Below are positions 43,798 to 52,029 of a stretch of 64,000 bases of DNA, one piece after another. Both the position numbers and the translations under genes were made by a program. The stretch is taken from assembly GCF_019392245.1 (NCBI RefSeq), contig NZ_JAHXRL010000009.1, positions 1 through 64,000 on the forward strand. The letters run 5' to 3'. The notes under the pieces were generated by a model. It saw nothing but the letters and a program-made list of their open reading frames with translations, ran no database searches and was not told the origin of the DNA. The stretch's first letter is position 1. Each line of letters starts with the position of its first letter. The DNA is from Sulfitobacter sp. CW3. Its GTDB lineage: Bacteria > Pseudomonadota > Alphaproteobacteria > Rhodobacterales > Rhodobacteraceae.

Positions 43798-45105
43798 TCA
43801 GAGCTTGAAGCTGATCAAATCGTCGTCACCATTAGGTTGAGCACCAGTCGTTTCCTCTACTTCGCTCATATCCTCGCCTCGGTCTTCTGAGACGTCGATC
43901 TTCTCGATCAGGTCACTCCATTCAACGCCTGGATTTTGCTCCAGCACGGACAGCAAATTCACAAAAGCAGTGACGGTATTGCGCGGCGTCCTGAAATAGG
44001 CTTCCCCAATCCGATCAGAGCAATGGTTCATAAAGGCTTCCAGCGCTGTATCCGGCAAGGCAGTTTCATCATCCTGCATCACGCGTCTGACATTGGCCAA
44101 CAGAACAAACAGATCTTCCGGCGTCAGGCTGGCCAGCCGCACAACCGGCCCCGACAAATCGACGAGCCCATCGCGGGCGAAGGTGTTTTCTGCCAACCGC
44201 GATTGCAGGGCTTCATAGCTATAAAGCCCACGGCGTGTGTTCATCAAAAACTCTGGCGTGCCTCCCATGAGAAACCCAAGATTCTCGGCACTGCCCTGAA
44301 GTACGTCGTTCAGAATCCGAAGAATCTGCTCGTAGTTCGCATTGCGCGCTTGGGACGATGTCAGCTTGAACAGGTTCACCATTTCATCAAGGCCGACAAG
44401 TAGCCCTTTGTAACCCGCCTCGCACACAAATGCCGACATCAGCTTGAGATGATCGTAAACGCTCGCATCATCGACAATCGTGCGCACGCCAAGTGCTTTG
44501 CGCGCATCCGTGCGGGTTGCGAATTCTCCCCGCAACCAACGCAGAGCAGCGGACTTAAGTTCGTCATCCCCGTTCTCATGGCCTTCCCAATACCGGCGAA
44601 TGACCTCTGCAAATTCAAAGCCGCCAGTAAGTTCTTCAAAATGGCTCAGACGCTCACGTATGATGGTGCCCGTTGGCACGTCTTTTTCCTCGGCGTCTCG
44701 GTGCGCTTGGCTGACAAACCGCTCAACCACACTGGCCAAAGCACCACCATCGGGCTTTGTGCGCGTTGACAGGTTGCGCGCCATCTCTGCGTAGAGGCCG
44801 CGCGCTTGTCCACCTGTCGCGTGAATACGCCGGTCGGGTGCAAGATCAGCGAACATCACCACCAGCCCTTTTTCCAAAGCCACTAAACGGATCAGGTTCA
44901 TAAAGAAGGTTTTGCCGGATCCATATTCCCCGATAACAAAACGGATGGCGGAGCCGCCGTCCGCGATACGTTCCATGTCCTTCACAAGTTCTTCGATCTC
45001 GCGAACGCGCCCTACCTGAATATGACGCAGGCCCAGTTTTGGCACGACCCCCGCCCGTAACGCCTGAACAATTGCATCGCGCTCACGTGGCTTTAATTTA
45101 GACAT
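43798..45105 (-). CDS. sngB: Shango-like SngB: AAA+ ATPase (BrxD/DUF2791-like)
   Basis: A 435-residue ATPase beginning MSKLKPRERDAIVQALRAGV. The Walker A is VIGEYGSGKTFFMNLIRLVA (about residue 60) and the Walker B LLVGLDEMVNLFK (about residue 230). DUF2791-type features include GRVREIEELVKDMERIADGG, RRIHATGGQARGLYAEMARN and a conserved middle part with SAALRWLRGE. BrxD and SngB belong to this family, which drives helicase partners. It overlaps the TerB gene stop by 8 bases and is followed by the helicase gene, so all three proteins should be co-translated. The C-terminal 40 residues are acidic and probably disordered. Confidence 0.82.
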   Translation of the reverse strand: MSKLKPRERDAIVQALRAGVVPKLGLRHIQVGRVREIEELVKDMERIADGGSAIRFVIGEYGSGKTFFMNLIRLVALEKGLVVMFADLAPDRRIHATGGQARGLYAEMARNLSTRTKPDGGALASVVERFVSQAHRDAEEKDVPTGTIIRERLSHFEELTGGFEFAEVIRRYWEGHENGDDELKSAALRWLRGEFATRTDARKALGVRTIVDDASVYDHLKLMSAFVCEAGYKGLLVGLDEMVNLFKLTSSQARNANYEQILRILNDVLQGSAENLGFLMGGTPEFLMNTRRGLYSYEALQSRLAENTFARDGLVDLSGPVVRLASLTPEDLFVLLANVRRVMQDDETALPDTALEAFMNHCSDRIGEAYFRTPRNTVTAFVNLLSVLEQNPGVEWSDLIEKIDVSEDRGEDMSEVEETTGAQPNGDDDLISFKL

Positions 45106-47629
45106 GACGCTCCTCCCCTTCTAATTTTTGTTTTACCGCATCCGCAATTTCCGGAGACACGTCGTAACCATCATATTCATCCAACAAGGCTTCATCATGT
45201 GTCTCAAAGGCCCACTCGTTGACGGCCTCCAATGCACCTGACGGCATCAATCCATGCTTTCCACAAAGCTGCTCGAATGCGTCCTCGGTCCAGTTCTCTT
45301 GACCCACCAAATCCAACAGCAAAGCGCCATGTTTTGCATCTAGCCCGGTAAACAGCGTTGCACTCTTGGAGTCCCTGCCCTCTTCTGCCTCTTCCTCAGC
45401 CTCAAATATCTGCCCTAGGACAGAAGACACCCGCGCCGTATCTGATCTGATGGCCGCGATCCGCGATGCATCCAGTACGGGCCCGGTTGCCTTTTGTCGT
45501 TCAGGAATGGCCTCTCCAGAATTGCCCGGCTGGGCCGCACGAACAGTGCGTGGCGCGTCTGCAATCTCTCCAGCGTGAAGGTCGGAATAGGCGAGTGATG
45601 GATCAAGGCCCAATGCCTTGTACACCTTTTCAATGCTGGCGACTTCTTCGGATTGAATGACGCCATCGGCGTGTGCCGCACCCACCAATGCCGCACGCAT
45701 CGCCTTTTGGTCTTCCACACCAACATCTTTGAGTTTGCGGCGCAGCAGCGTCATGTCAGGCGGCACAGCAAGGAACCATACCATATTTGCTTGAAGGCGG
45801 TGCCGCTCTTGCTCACTCAGCCCCTCAACAGATGCGATTTGAGCCTCCAACGCTTTGCGTTCAGCATCGGCGATACGCCCGTCTGCATGGGCAACAAACG
45901 AGGCAAGAGCCAACTCCATCAACGCTGTTTGATAGCTTGCCGAAACATCTTCCAGCTTTTCGATCTGCTCGCCAAGATCAAACAGAACTACGGGTTCTTC
46001 CGGTTTCGGTGAACGCAGTGCAAAGCGTGGATCAGGTGCGAGCCCAAATCCAAGACGCGCCAAAGCATCTGCCGCCCCTGTTAGCTGTCGCTTGCCAATC
46101 TTCGTGCTACGCTGTCCTTCAAGCTTTTCGATCACGTCGGCCAGCGGAATAAGTCCGCCGCTCTGCATGATCCCCCTCGCCCACTCTTTCAGCGCTTCCA
46201 TTTGTGTCGACGGAAACAGGCTCCACAGATCTAGTGGCAAGAGGGCGTGCGCTTCGATGCTTCCCCTGCCCTCGGGGTTCCGACCAAGATAGCGGCTCAG
46301 CTTATCAAGATCGTTTATGACTTCATCTGCAACTTCCTGCGCAATCTCGATCGGTTTTCGCAATCCGGAAATATCAGGAACGGGTTTGCCGTCGGCTGTC
46401 GGATTGAGAGTCCCTTCGAACTCGCTTGAGGCTGCGCGATACGTTGCTTTGAGGTGTTTGCGCGGCTTGCTGACCTTTAGCCCATTTGGAAAGCGATCGT
46501 CGAACCGAATCTTGAACAACGCCAGGAATTCATCACGGCACCGCGTTGCTGGCGTGCGCAAATGGCTTTCTGGATGGCACATCAACCAGCTCAGAACCCA
46601 GTCTGCACTCAGGTTTTCTCCCTTATCAAGACGAGCGCCAATCGCATACTTCAGCGAAAAAGGAAGCTCCCAACCCTGGCGTTCAAAGATCGGCTCCAGC
46701 GCCTCAAACTCAGTTTCGGCAAGTGTCGCGATATCAAGAAATTCTCCCAAGTATCGCTTCACCGAATGGTTTTCGGGATAGACGGAAATCAATCTCCGAA
46801 CTTCTGCGATGATATCCTTTGCATCAGCATTGGATTGATCGACGAAAAATCTCCGTTCCAACCCGTAAAAATACAAGAACATATAGCCCGGATCATAAGA
46901 TGAATCAGAACGGCCGCTCGCCAACCATTCAAGATAGGTCGCCCTGCTTCGTGCTGAAATATCAGAATACCCAGGCCAGTATGACATGCCCTCCCCTGCC
47001 CTATCGTCCCCTGTCCTCGCGACGGAGAGAGAAGGGTCGATGTAGGCCCTGCATTTGTCGCGATAGCCATGGTGATTAAGCAATGGCGGCGTGCCGACAT
47101 AGACCATTCCGCCAATATCTCGCGCAGCAACGGTCACGGTCTCTGCCGCTGGTATCCAGCCATTTTTACGTGAATTCGTTTGCGTCTTGTGTGCTGTTGG
47201 CCGCGGGTTCTCATACTGCTTTGCGATTGCCGAAAGTGCTGGTGCCGCAGACTGGCCGGCACGCACGATTTCCGAGTAGTCCTGTTTTGGTGGTTTGGGC
47301 AGCGCTGTCGACGATGATTGAAGAGCATTCGCTTCGCGCGTTCTCTCTCGCTCACGCTCGGTGCGTTTTTCGTGGGCACTTACGCGGGCCACTGGCTCGG
47401 ATTGAGTTACTCTTGTGTTTGTGCTTTCCGCGGCAAGCACTTTGGCTTCCACTTTTCGGGATCGTCTCTTTTCTTGCCACCAGACCAAAACGATAGGTAA
47501 GCCGAAGGCAAAGAGCATTTGACCGCCAATAGGCCAACCTTGCAACACGGTCACTACGGCAACCATGCACAACAAAAAATAGAGCGCGTAAAAAAATAGA
47601 ACTCGAAAAAGCTTTAGTATTGATGACAT
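45098..47629 (-). CDS. sngA: Shango-like SngA: membrane-anchored TerB-domain protein
   Basis: From ATG 47629 (GAGGG eight bases upstream) the protein has 843 residues. Two hydrophobic segments near the N-terminus (LFRVLFFYALYFLLCMVAVV and MLFAFGLPIVLVWW) suggest a membrane hairpin. A charged linker leads to a TerB-N-like region (about residues 165-400). Later a TerB fold appears with two HADG motifs (ASFVAHADGRIADAERKAL and GAAHADGVIQSEEVASIEK, about residues 590-700), and a TerB-C-like end. TerB domains occur in phage-sensing and stress complexes; in Shango they accompany an ATPase and a helicase, exactly the genes that follow. The membrane anchor may place the complex at the site of DNA entry; this last point is inferred. 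Confidence 0.82.
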   Translation of the reverse strand: MSSILKLFRVLFFYALYFLLCMVAVVTVLQGWPIGGQMLFAFGLPIVLVWWQEKRRSRKVEAKVLAAESTNTRVTQSEPVARVSAHEKRTERERERTREANALQSSSTALPKPPKQDYSEIVRAGQSAAPALSAIAKQYENPRPTAHKTQTNSRKNGWIPAAETVTVAARDIGGMVYVGTPPLLNHHGYRDKCRAYIDPSLSVARTGDDRAGEGMSYWPGYSDISARSRATYLEWLASGRSDSSYDPGYMFLYFYGLERRFFVDQSNADAKDIIAEVRRLISVYPENHSVKRYLGEFLDIATLAETEFEALEPIFERQGWELPFSLKYAIGARLDKGENLSADWVLSWLMCHPESHLRTPATRCRDEFLALFKIRFDDRFPNGLKVSKPRKHLKATYRAASSEFEGTLNPTADGKPVPDISGLRKPIEIAQEVADEVINDLDKLSRYLGRNPEGRGSIEAHALLPLDLWSLFPSTQMEALKEWARGIMQSGGLIPLADVIEKLEGQRSTKIGKRQLTGAADALARLGFGLAPDPRFALRSPKPEEPVVLFDLGEQIEKLEDVSASYQTALMELALASFVAHADGRIADAERKALEAQIASVEGLSEQERHRLQANMVWFLAVPPDMTLLRRKLKDVGVEDQKAMRAALVGAAHADGVIQSEEVASIEKVYKALGLDPSLAYSDLHAGEIADAPRTVRAAQPGNSGEAIPERQKATGPVLDASRIAAIRSDTARVSSVLGQIFEAEEEAEEGRDSKSATLFTGLDAKHGALLLDLVGQENWTEDAFEQLCGKHGLMPSGALEAVNEWAFETHDEALLDEYDGYDVSPEIADAVKQKLEGEERHV

Positions 47630-47763
47630 TAACGAAACCCTCTTTCGGAACACACTAGATTGCGTGATTTGCGATGCAATCACTATCGCTTAGGTAGAAG
47701 TACAGTTTCCTTTTTAAATTCAGCGCTCTCGCCTTGCTCTACCGAAGTACAAAGCCGCTATAC

Positions 47764-49599
47764 TTAGGTGAATGCCGCAACCCGCTCCCTGCAAAGGGCA
47801 ATCATAGCCTCTGCCCGCTCCTCGATATCACGGTCCATACCGGGAAGATCAGGCAGAGAAATCTTGTCTATGGCTTCGGCGAAGCCCTGCAAGAAATGAT
47901 CAATCTCTTCGCCCACACCGGTTGCAGCCAAGCCGGCGATCGCCGCCACCTGCATAAAATCACGACGCCGCAAGCGATCATCTTTGCCGTTCAGCTTCAG
48001 GGCCATGCGATCATGTTCAAGACTCGGGAACACCCGCGTCGTGACCGCATCATAGAGCGGCGCGAGGCGAATTGTGCTGAAGCGATCCGCAACAGGGTCG
48101 GCAATCTTTAGAAGCGCTAAATTCTTCAGGTGCATATCGCCGTCGCCGATCAACCAAGCGAATAAGGCGCGCTTGATGACCAACTGAAGATCTTCCCCGG
48201 CAGATGTCGACAGCGGTCGAACAGCACGCGTTATCCTCTCGATTGTTCCATCATACTTCGCATCGGGGGGCAGATCGAGGACCGAACACAGATCCTCCAA
48301 AGCAAAGCGGCGTTCATCCTCGGGCGATGTGCGAATATCAAAGCGCTCGACCAGTAAAGCAGGGGGCATGTCATCCGGCATTGCTACCAAAGCAATGTCG
48401 GGTGACGCCAACCCTGAAGCACGGCCAAGAGTCATGGCAAGATACTCGATCACGGGAAGCGCCTGAAATCCGCTAGTTCCCGCCGGCTTCAAAATGTGAG
48501 TGAACGGCAAGCCCGCGCTCGGCGACAATTGGCCATCCTGCGCTAAATACATTGGCGCCTTGATCTGAACGCCAGACAGGCGCGGTGTGTCCGCCCGCTC
48601 ATAAAGGCGCGCCAGCCCGGCCTCGAAATCTGCTTCAAGCTTGCCGCGCCCGGGGCCGGCATAGTTTCCGGTAAACAAACCGTCGCGGGCATATCGGGAC
48701 AACGACACGGATAGCATGTCTACGGGGAGCGATGCGAGCTCGGTTGCGTCTTCGCTGATCGTAATGTTGGACATATATCGTTTGCCCGAGCGCAGAACCG
48801 CACGCTCGTCATTGTCTTTGAGAACCTTCTCGAGCCATCCCTCAGGCAACAGTGAGAGGATGAAGGGGGGTAGCCTGCCAGGAACCCGCTGTTGCACGAG
48901 CGGCAAGTTGAAATTGTCTTGCGGCTGCCATCGCCATTCAAAACCGTCATGACCCAGCTGACCGACGATTTGCCCATGCCAAGCAACCGAGAACGTTAGT
49001 GCTGCTTCGTTGCGAACATCCACCGCAACAGCAGAACGCAACAAATATCGCTCTGCATGCTCCCCCTCGCGATACCATTTGTTTTCGCGCGCTAGCGCCC
49101 AAACCGCATCCGCCGCGGCAGACGGGCTGCCGTATTCTTCAATAAGACGCGCGGCGATCTCGGTCCGCATCCCTTCATCAATCGCGCTGGCGTGCTCGCT
49201 GCGTTGCCGAAAAGCTTCAAGAAATCGCTGCCGCATCGACGAGACGGCGACTTTGAACTCCCCTGCCCCATCATCGACAATGGCAGTCGCGACCGCTGGC
49301 TGATCTGGCGCTACGTTCTGGATGATCTCCAGAGACCTGATCCGAGTACGCTGATTTCGTTTCCCGCTTATGAATAAGCGACCATCTCGCGTAGGTGCGA
49401 GCAGAGTGGCGCTGGCTGCCGAGAGATACGCCTTTGGATAAAGATAATGCGCAATCCGCACCGCATTCCGCAGAACAATTGCATCTATGTCTGCGTCGGC
49501 GTCGACATAGATGCCTCGCATAAGTTGAACAAGTTTTCCTGTCTCAGCTTGGTAGTGAGCACGGTCCTTGTCGAGGTTTTCGCCAATGAGATAGAGCAA
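47764..49599 (-). CDS. Single-chain AbiEi-like antitoxin fused to a HipA-like kinase toxin
   Basis: The 611-residue protein seems to join two partners that are normally separate. Residues 1 to about 200 resemble AbiEi-type antitoxin/regulator proteins (LMRGIYVDADADIDAIVLRN, RIAHYLYPKAYLSAASAT, IISGKR-like strand, then SMRQRFLEAFRQRSEHASAI). Residues from about 205 onward are HipA-like: the couple domain FSVAWHGQIVGQLGHDGFEW and FILSLLPEGWLEKVLKDND, a nucleotide-binding IKAPMYL...THILKPAGTSG, the catalytic loop LIGDGDMHLKNLALLKI and the metal-binding LAPLYDAVTT. HipA kinases phosphorylate tRNA synthetases or other targets and arrest growth. The start is TTG at 49599 with no strong ribosome site; the same frame is open further upstream. 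An inverted repeat (49604-49702) at the promoter suggests self-regulation by the N-terminal part. Confidence 0.8.
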   Translation of the reverse strand: MLYLIGENLDKDRAHYQAETGKLVQLMRGIYVDADADIDAIVLRNAVRIAHYLYPKAYLSAASATLLAPTRDGRLFISGKRNQRTRIRSLEIIQNVAPDQPAVATAIVDDGAGEFKVAVSSMRQRFLEAFRQRSEHASAIDEGMRTEIAARLIEEYGSPSAAADAVWALARENKWYREGEHAERYLLRSAVAVDVRNEAALTFSVAWHGQIVGQLGHDGFEWRWQPQDNFNLPLVQQRVPGRLPPFILSLLPEGWLEKVLKDNDERAVLRSGKRYMSNITISEDATELASLPVDMLSVSLSRYARDGLFTGNYAGPGRGKLEADFEAGLARLYERADTPRLSGVQIKAPMYLAQDGQLSPSAGLPFTHILKPAGTSGFQALPVIEYLAMTLGRASGLASPDIALVAMPDDMPPALLVERFDIRTSPEDERRFALEDLCSVLDLPPDAKYDGTIERITRAVRPLSTSAGEDLQLVIKRALFAWLIGDGDMHLKNLALLKIADPVADRFSTIRLAPLYDAVTTRVFPSLEHDRMALKLNGKDDRLRRRDFMQVAAIAGLAATGVGEEIDHFLQGFAEAIDKISLPDLPGMDRDIEERAEAMIALCRERVAAFT

Positions 49600-49603
49600 T
49601 ATT

Positions 49604-49702
49604 CTAACTTTCGCGCACTTGAGATACGAGATAGTTAGATTTTTTTATGGCACCCGTCAAGAAATTCCAACTATCCCGCACATGACATGCGCGAAAGTTA
49701 GG
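49604..49702. promoter_or_regulatory. Inverted-repeat operator candidate upstream of the AbiEi-HipA fusion gene
   Basis: CTAACTTTCGCGCA at 49604-49617 recurs as its exact reverse complement TGCGCGAAAGTTAG at 49688-49701, 70 bases apart. A third partial copy, GATAGTTAG, lies near 49629. One arm almost touches the TTG start. AbiEi-type antitoxins bind spaced inverted repeats in their own promoters, so this is a plausible autoregulatory site. Confidence 0.55.
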
Positions 49703-50684
49703 TCGAAAGCGCCACTCCGAAGAGGCCTCACACGTAGCCACGCGCACAAAAGCCACAACCAAGACCATGTTGTGGTCGTTCAATTTTGGTACGCGTACCT
49801 TCCTGAAGGCTCGTCAAAAATGAGTTGGCAAAAGATATCAAGGCCAACTGTCCCAAACCAAAGAGGCAGAGAACGCCGTGATTGCATTAAAATTGGGTCT
49901 CTTGCAGCTTTCCAGAACTCACGAACCATCAGCTACGGCGTACCACTTGATAAGCGGAAACAAAGTGCCGTGTCGAGCTTGTGTCTGGGAGCAGCACCGG
50001 TCGATCAGCTCGACTGCCACCGACATCTCCACAGTCGCCCCCTACCCCGCCGCAATAGAATGGAGCGCGGGCCGGACCAGAAAAGCACTCTCAACAGAAT
50101 TCGGCTCAATCTAAAATCCGTGCGCACCTGTGCAACTCTGGCATCTGGAAGGCCAATTCCGAATCTGCTTTCCCCACTGATCACGCTTTTCTGCGCCGAC
50201 CACTCCGATTGTGAGAAGGCATCTACACGGACCGAGCGATTGCTTCCGGACCCAACGGCTCCTCATCCGAGCCGGTTTCACCCCAAACGCGAACAGGTCT
50301 CTGATGATTCCGCTACCGCAAGAGATTGGATCAGACTCTTCAGTCAAGGATACTGGCACATCAGCGCTTAGGCGCTGACCAGGCTCTTGGCTGCGCCCGA
50401 AGCCGCAAAATCAGCGTCTCCGCCCATTCGGGATACGATCCTTTGCGCTACCTAAAGGAACTCACAATTAGAAAGATGATCCATCAACGGAGCAATTTGG
50501 ACCATCACCTCTTCACTCTCGCGGACCACCGGCATGCGAAGCAGCCCCCCTGCCCTATTCCGATACGACCATCTAAATCATACGAGTTACTTACCCCAGC
50601 TTCGCGAGCCGGGGACAACAGCAACCCAAATCAACGATAAATTCGTCCGCGGAAAAGTGGAGAAACCAGCCAAATACGCTCAAA
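49703..50684. other. Long intergenic stretch before repABC with no gene I can support
   Basis: About 1 kb between the toxin-antitoxin promoter and the first parS site. A 250-codon plus-strand frame crosses it (49619-50371), but the amino-acid composition (many Arg, His, Pro, Ser, no motifs) and lack of a ribosome site look non-coding. A perfect hairpin TCAGCGC-TTAG-GCGCTGA lies at 50361-50378. It may be decayed sequence at the border of the defence island and the replication module. Confidence 0.5.
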
Positions 50685-50700
50685 GTTTACAGCTGTAAAC
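50685..50700. promoter_or_regulatory. parS-type palindrome 1 (upstream of repA)
   Basis: GTTTACAGCTGTAAAC, a perfect 16-base palindrome that fits the repABC parS consensus GTTNNNNGCNNNNAAC. It is 144 bases before the repA start. RepB is expected to bind here for partition. Identical copies lie at 52220 and 52961. Confidence 0.85.
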
Positions 50701-50844
50701 TGATCCACTACGCTGCACCATATAGCGGATGACGGCACATTAGACACTAAATAGGCAAAAAAGCATTGACTTAAGGCTGTGAATCGCAGCTTTTATCCCC
50801 AAGTGGCGCGAAAAAAGCCATATTGAGCAATTTGGGGCAACCAC

Positions 50845-52029
50845 ATGATTCCCGTGACACCAATCGTTACCAACCGACCGTCGGAGCTGGCAACCGATAT
50901 TTCAGAGCGCCTCACCACGGCGATCCGCGAACATTTGTTGTCGGCCTTCGCGCCCGACAACACGAAATCCCTACGCCTATTCAGCGCGCCTGAGGCCGCC
51001 GAACTCTTGGGTGTATCGGGTCAATTCATGCGCAAAGTACACGGTGAAGGCACCCTGCCCGAGCCTCAAGAGATCCGCGCTGGACGTCGCTACTATACCG
51101 CACGCGACATCTGGAATGCCCGCCAGATCCTCGAACAAACCTCTCGCAAAAAGGGTCGTTATCTTCCCGGCCGGAGGGATGGAGATAAGCTACAAGTCTG
51201 GCAGTTGATGAACTTCAAGGGCGGCTCGAGTAAGAGTACCACGACAATCCATTTGGCCCATTTTCTCGCACTGCAAGGCTATAAGGTCTTGGCTGTTGAT
51301 CTAGACCCCCAAGGCTCACTGACATCCATGTGCGGAATCAGCCCAGAGATCGAATTTGACGGACTAACTGTCTATGATGCCATTAGGTACGACGATCCCG
51401 TGCCCTTTGCCGACACAATCGTCGAAACCTATTTTCCAGGGCTGTCTCTCGCCCCTTCCCGCCTGCTCCTGTCAGAGTTTGAAACGGAATCAGCAGTAAA
51501 CTCGAGCCCTGATCAGCCGTTTTTCACACGAATAAGAAGTGCGCTCGCTCAAGTCGAAGACCAGTATGATGTCGTCTTAATGGACAGCCCGCCTCAGCTT
51601 GGCTTCCTGACGATTTCCGGCATGGCGGCAGCGACCTCTTTGATTGTACCCCTCACGCCATCCATGCTCGACGTCTCCTCAACCGCACAGTTCTTGGAAC
51701 TGGCGGGTGCTTATATGGGCGTCATCGAAGAAGCAGGCGCGGAATTGCAATACGATCACTTTAAGTTCCTGATCACACGCGATGAGCCGACAGACGTCCC
51801 ATCACAACAGCTCACGTCCTTTATGCGCGCGCTCTTTCAAGATCGCGTCATGGGCGCGACCGCCCTCAAAAGCACTGCGATCAGCGACGCTACCATGCTC
51901 AAACAATCGATCTACGAGGTCGTGAAATCAGAAATGACGCGCGCAACCTATGATCGCGCGAAAAACTCAATGGATGCTGTCGGCAAAGAGGTAGAAGCAA
52001 TGATCCACCAATCATGGGGGCGTAACTAA
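50845..52029 (+). CDS. repA: RepA: ParA-type partition ATPase of the repABC plasmid module
   Basis: The 394-residue protein has an N-terminal helix-turn-helix region (FSAPEAAELLGVSGQFMRKV, residues 46-66) and a ParA ATPase domain. That domain has the deviant Walker A NFKGGSSKSTTTIHLAHFLA (about residue 122), Walker A' VLAVDLDPQGSLTSM and VVLMDSPPQLGFL. RepA moves plasmid copies with RepB on parS and represses the operon promoter. A TTGACT at 50766 with a T-rich -10 region about 19 bases later may be that promoter. The stop overlaps the repB start (TAATG). Confidence 0.95.
   Translation: MIPVTPIVTNRPSELATDISERLTTAIREHLLSAFAPDNTKSLRLFSAPEAAELLGVSGQFMRKVHGEGTLPEPQEIRAGRRYYTARDIWNARQILEQTSRKKGRYLPGRRDGDKLQVWQLMNFKGGSSKSTTTIHLAHFLALQGYKVLAVDLDPQGSLTSMCGISPEIEFDGLTVYDAIRYDDPVPFADTIVETYFPGLSLAPSRLLLSEFETESAVNSSPDQPFFTRIRSALAQVEDQYDVVLMDSPPQLGFLTISGMAAATSLIVPLTPSMLDVSSTAQFLELAGAYMGVIEEAGAELQYDHFKFLITRDEPTDVPSQQLTSFMRALFQDRVMGATALKSTAISDATMLKQSIYEVVKSEMTRATYDRAKNSMDAVGKEVEAMIHQSWGRN

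Noticed and set aside
41602..45105. Calling the ATPase and helicase part of a BREX system
   Set aside because: No PglX methylase, PglZ, BrxA/B/C or Lon-like genes are present; the TerB gene upstream fits Shango.
49619..50371. A 250-codon open plus-strand frame before repA
   Set aside because: Rich in Arg, His, Pro and Ser, no recognisable motif, no ribosome site, and it begins inside the toxin-antitoxin promoter.
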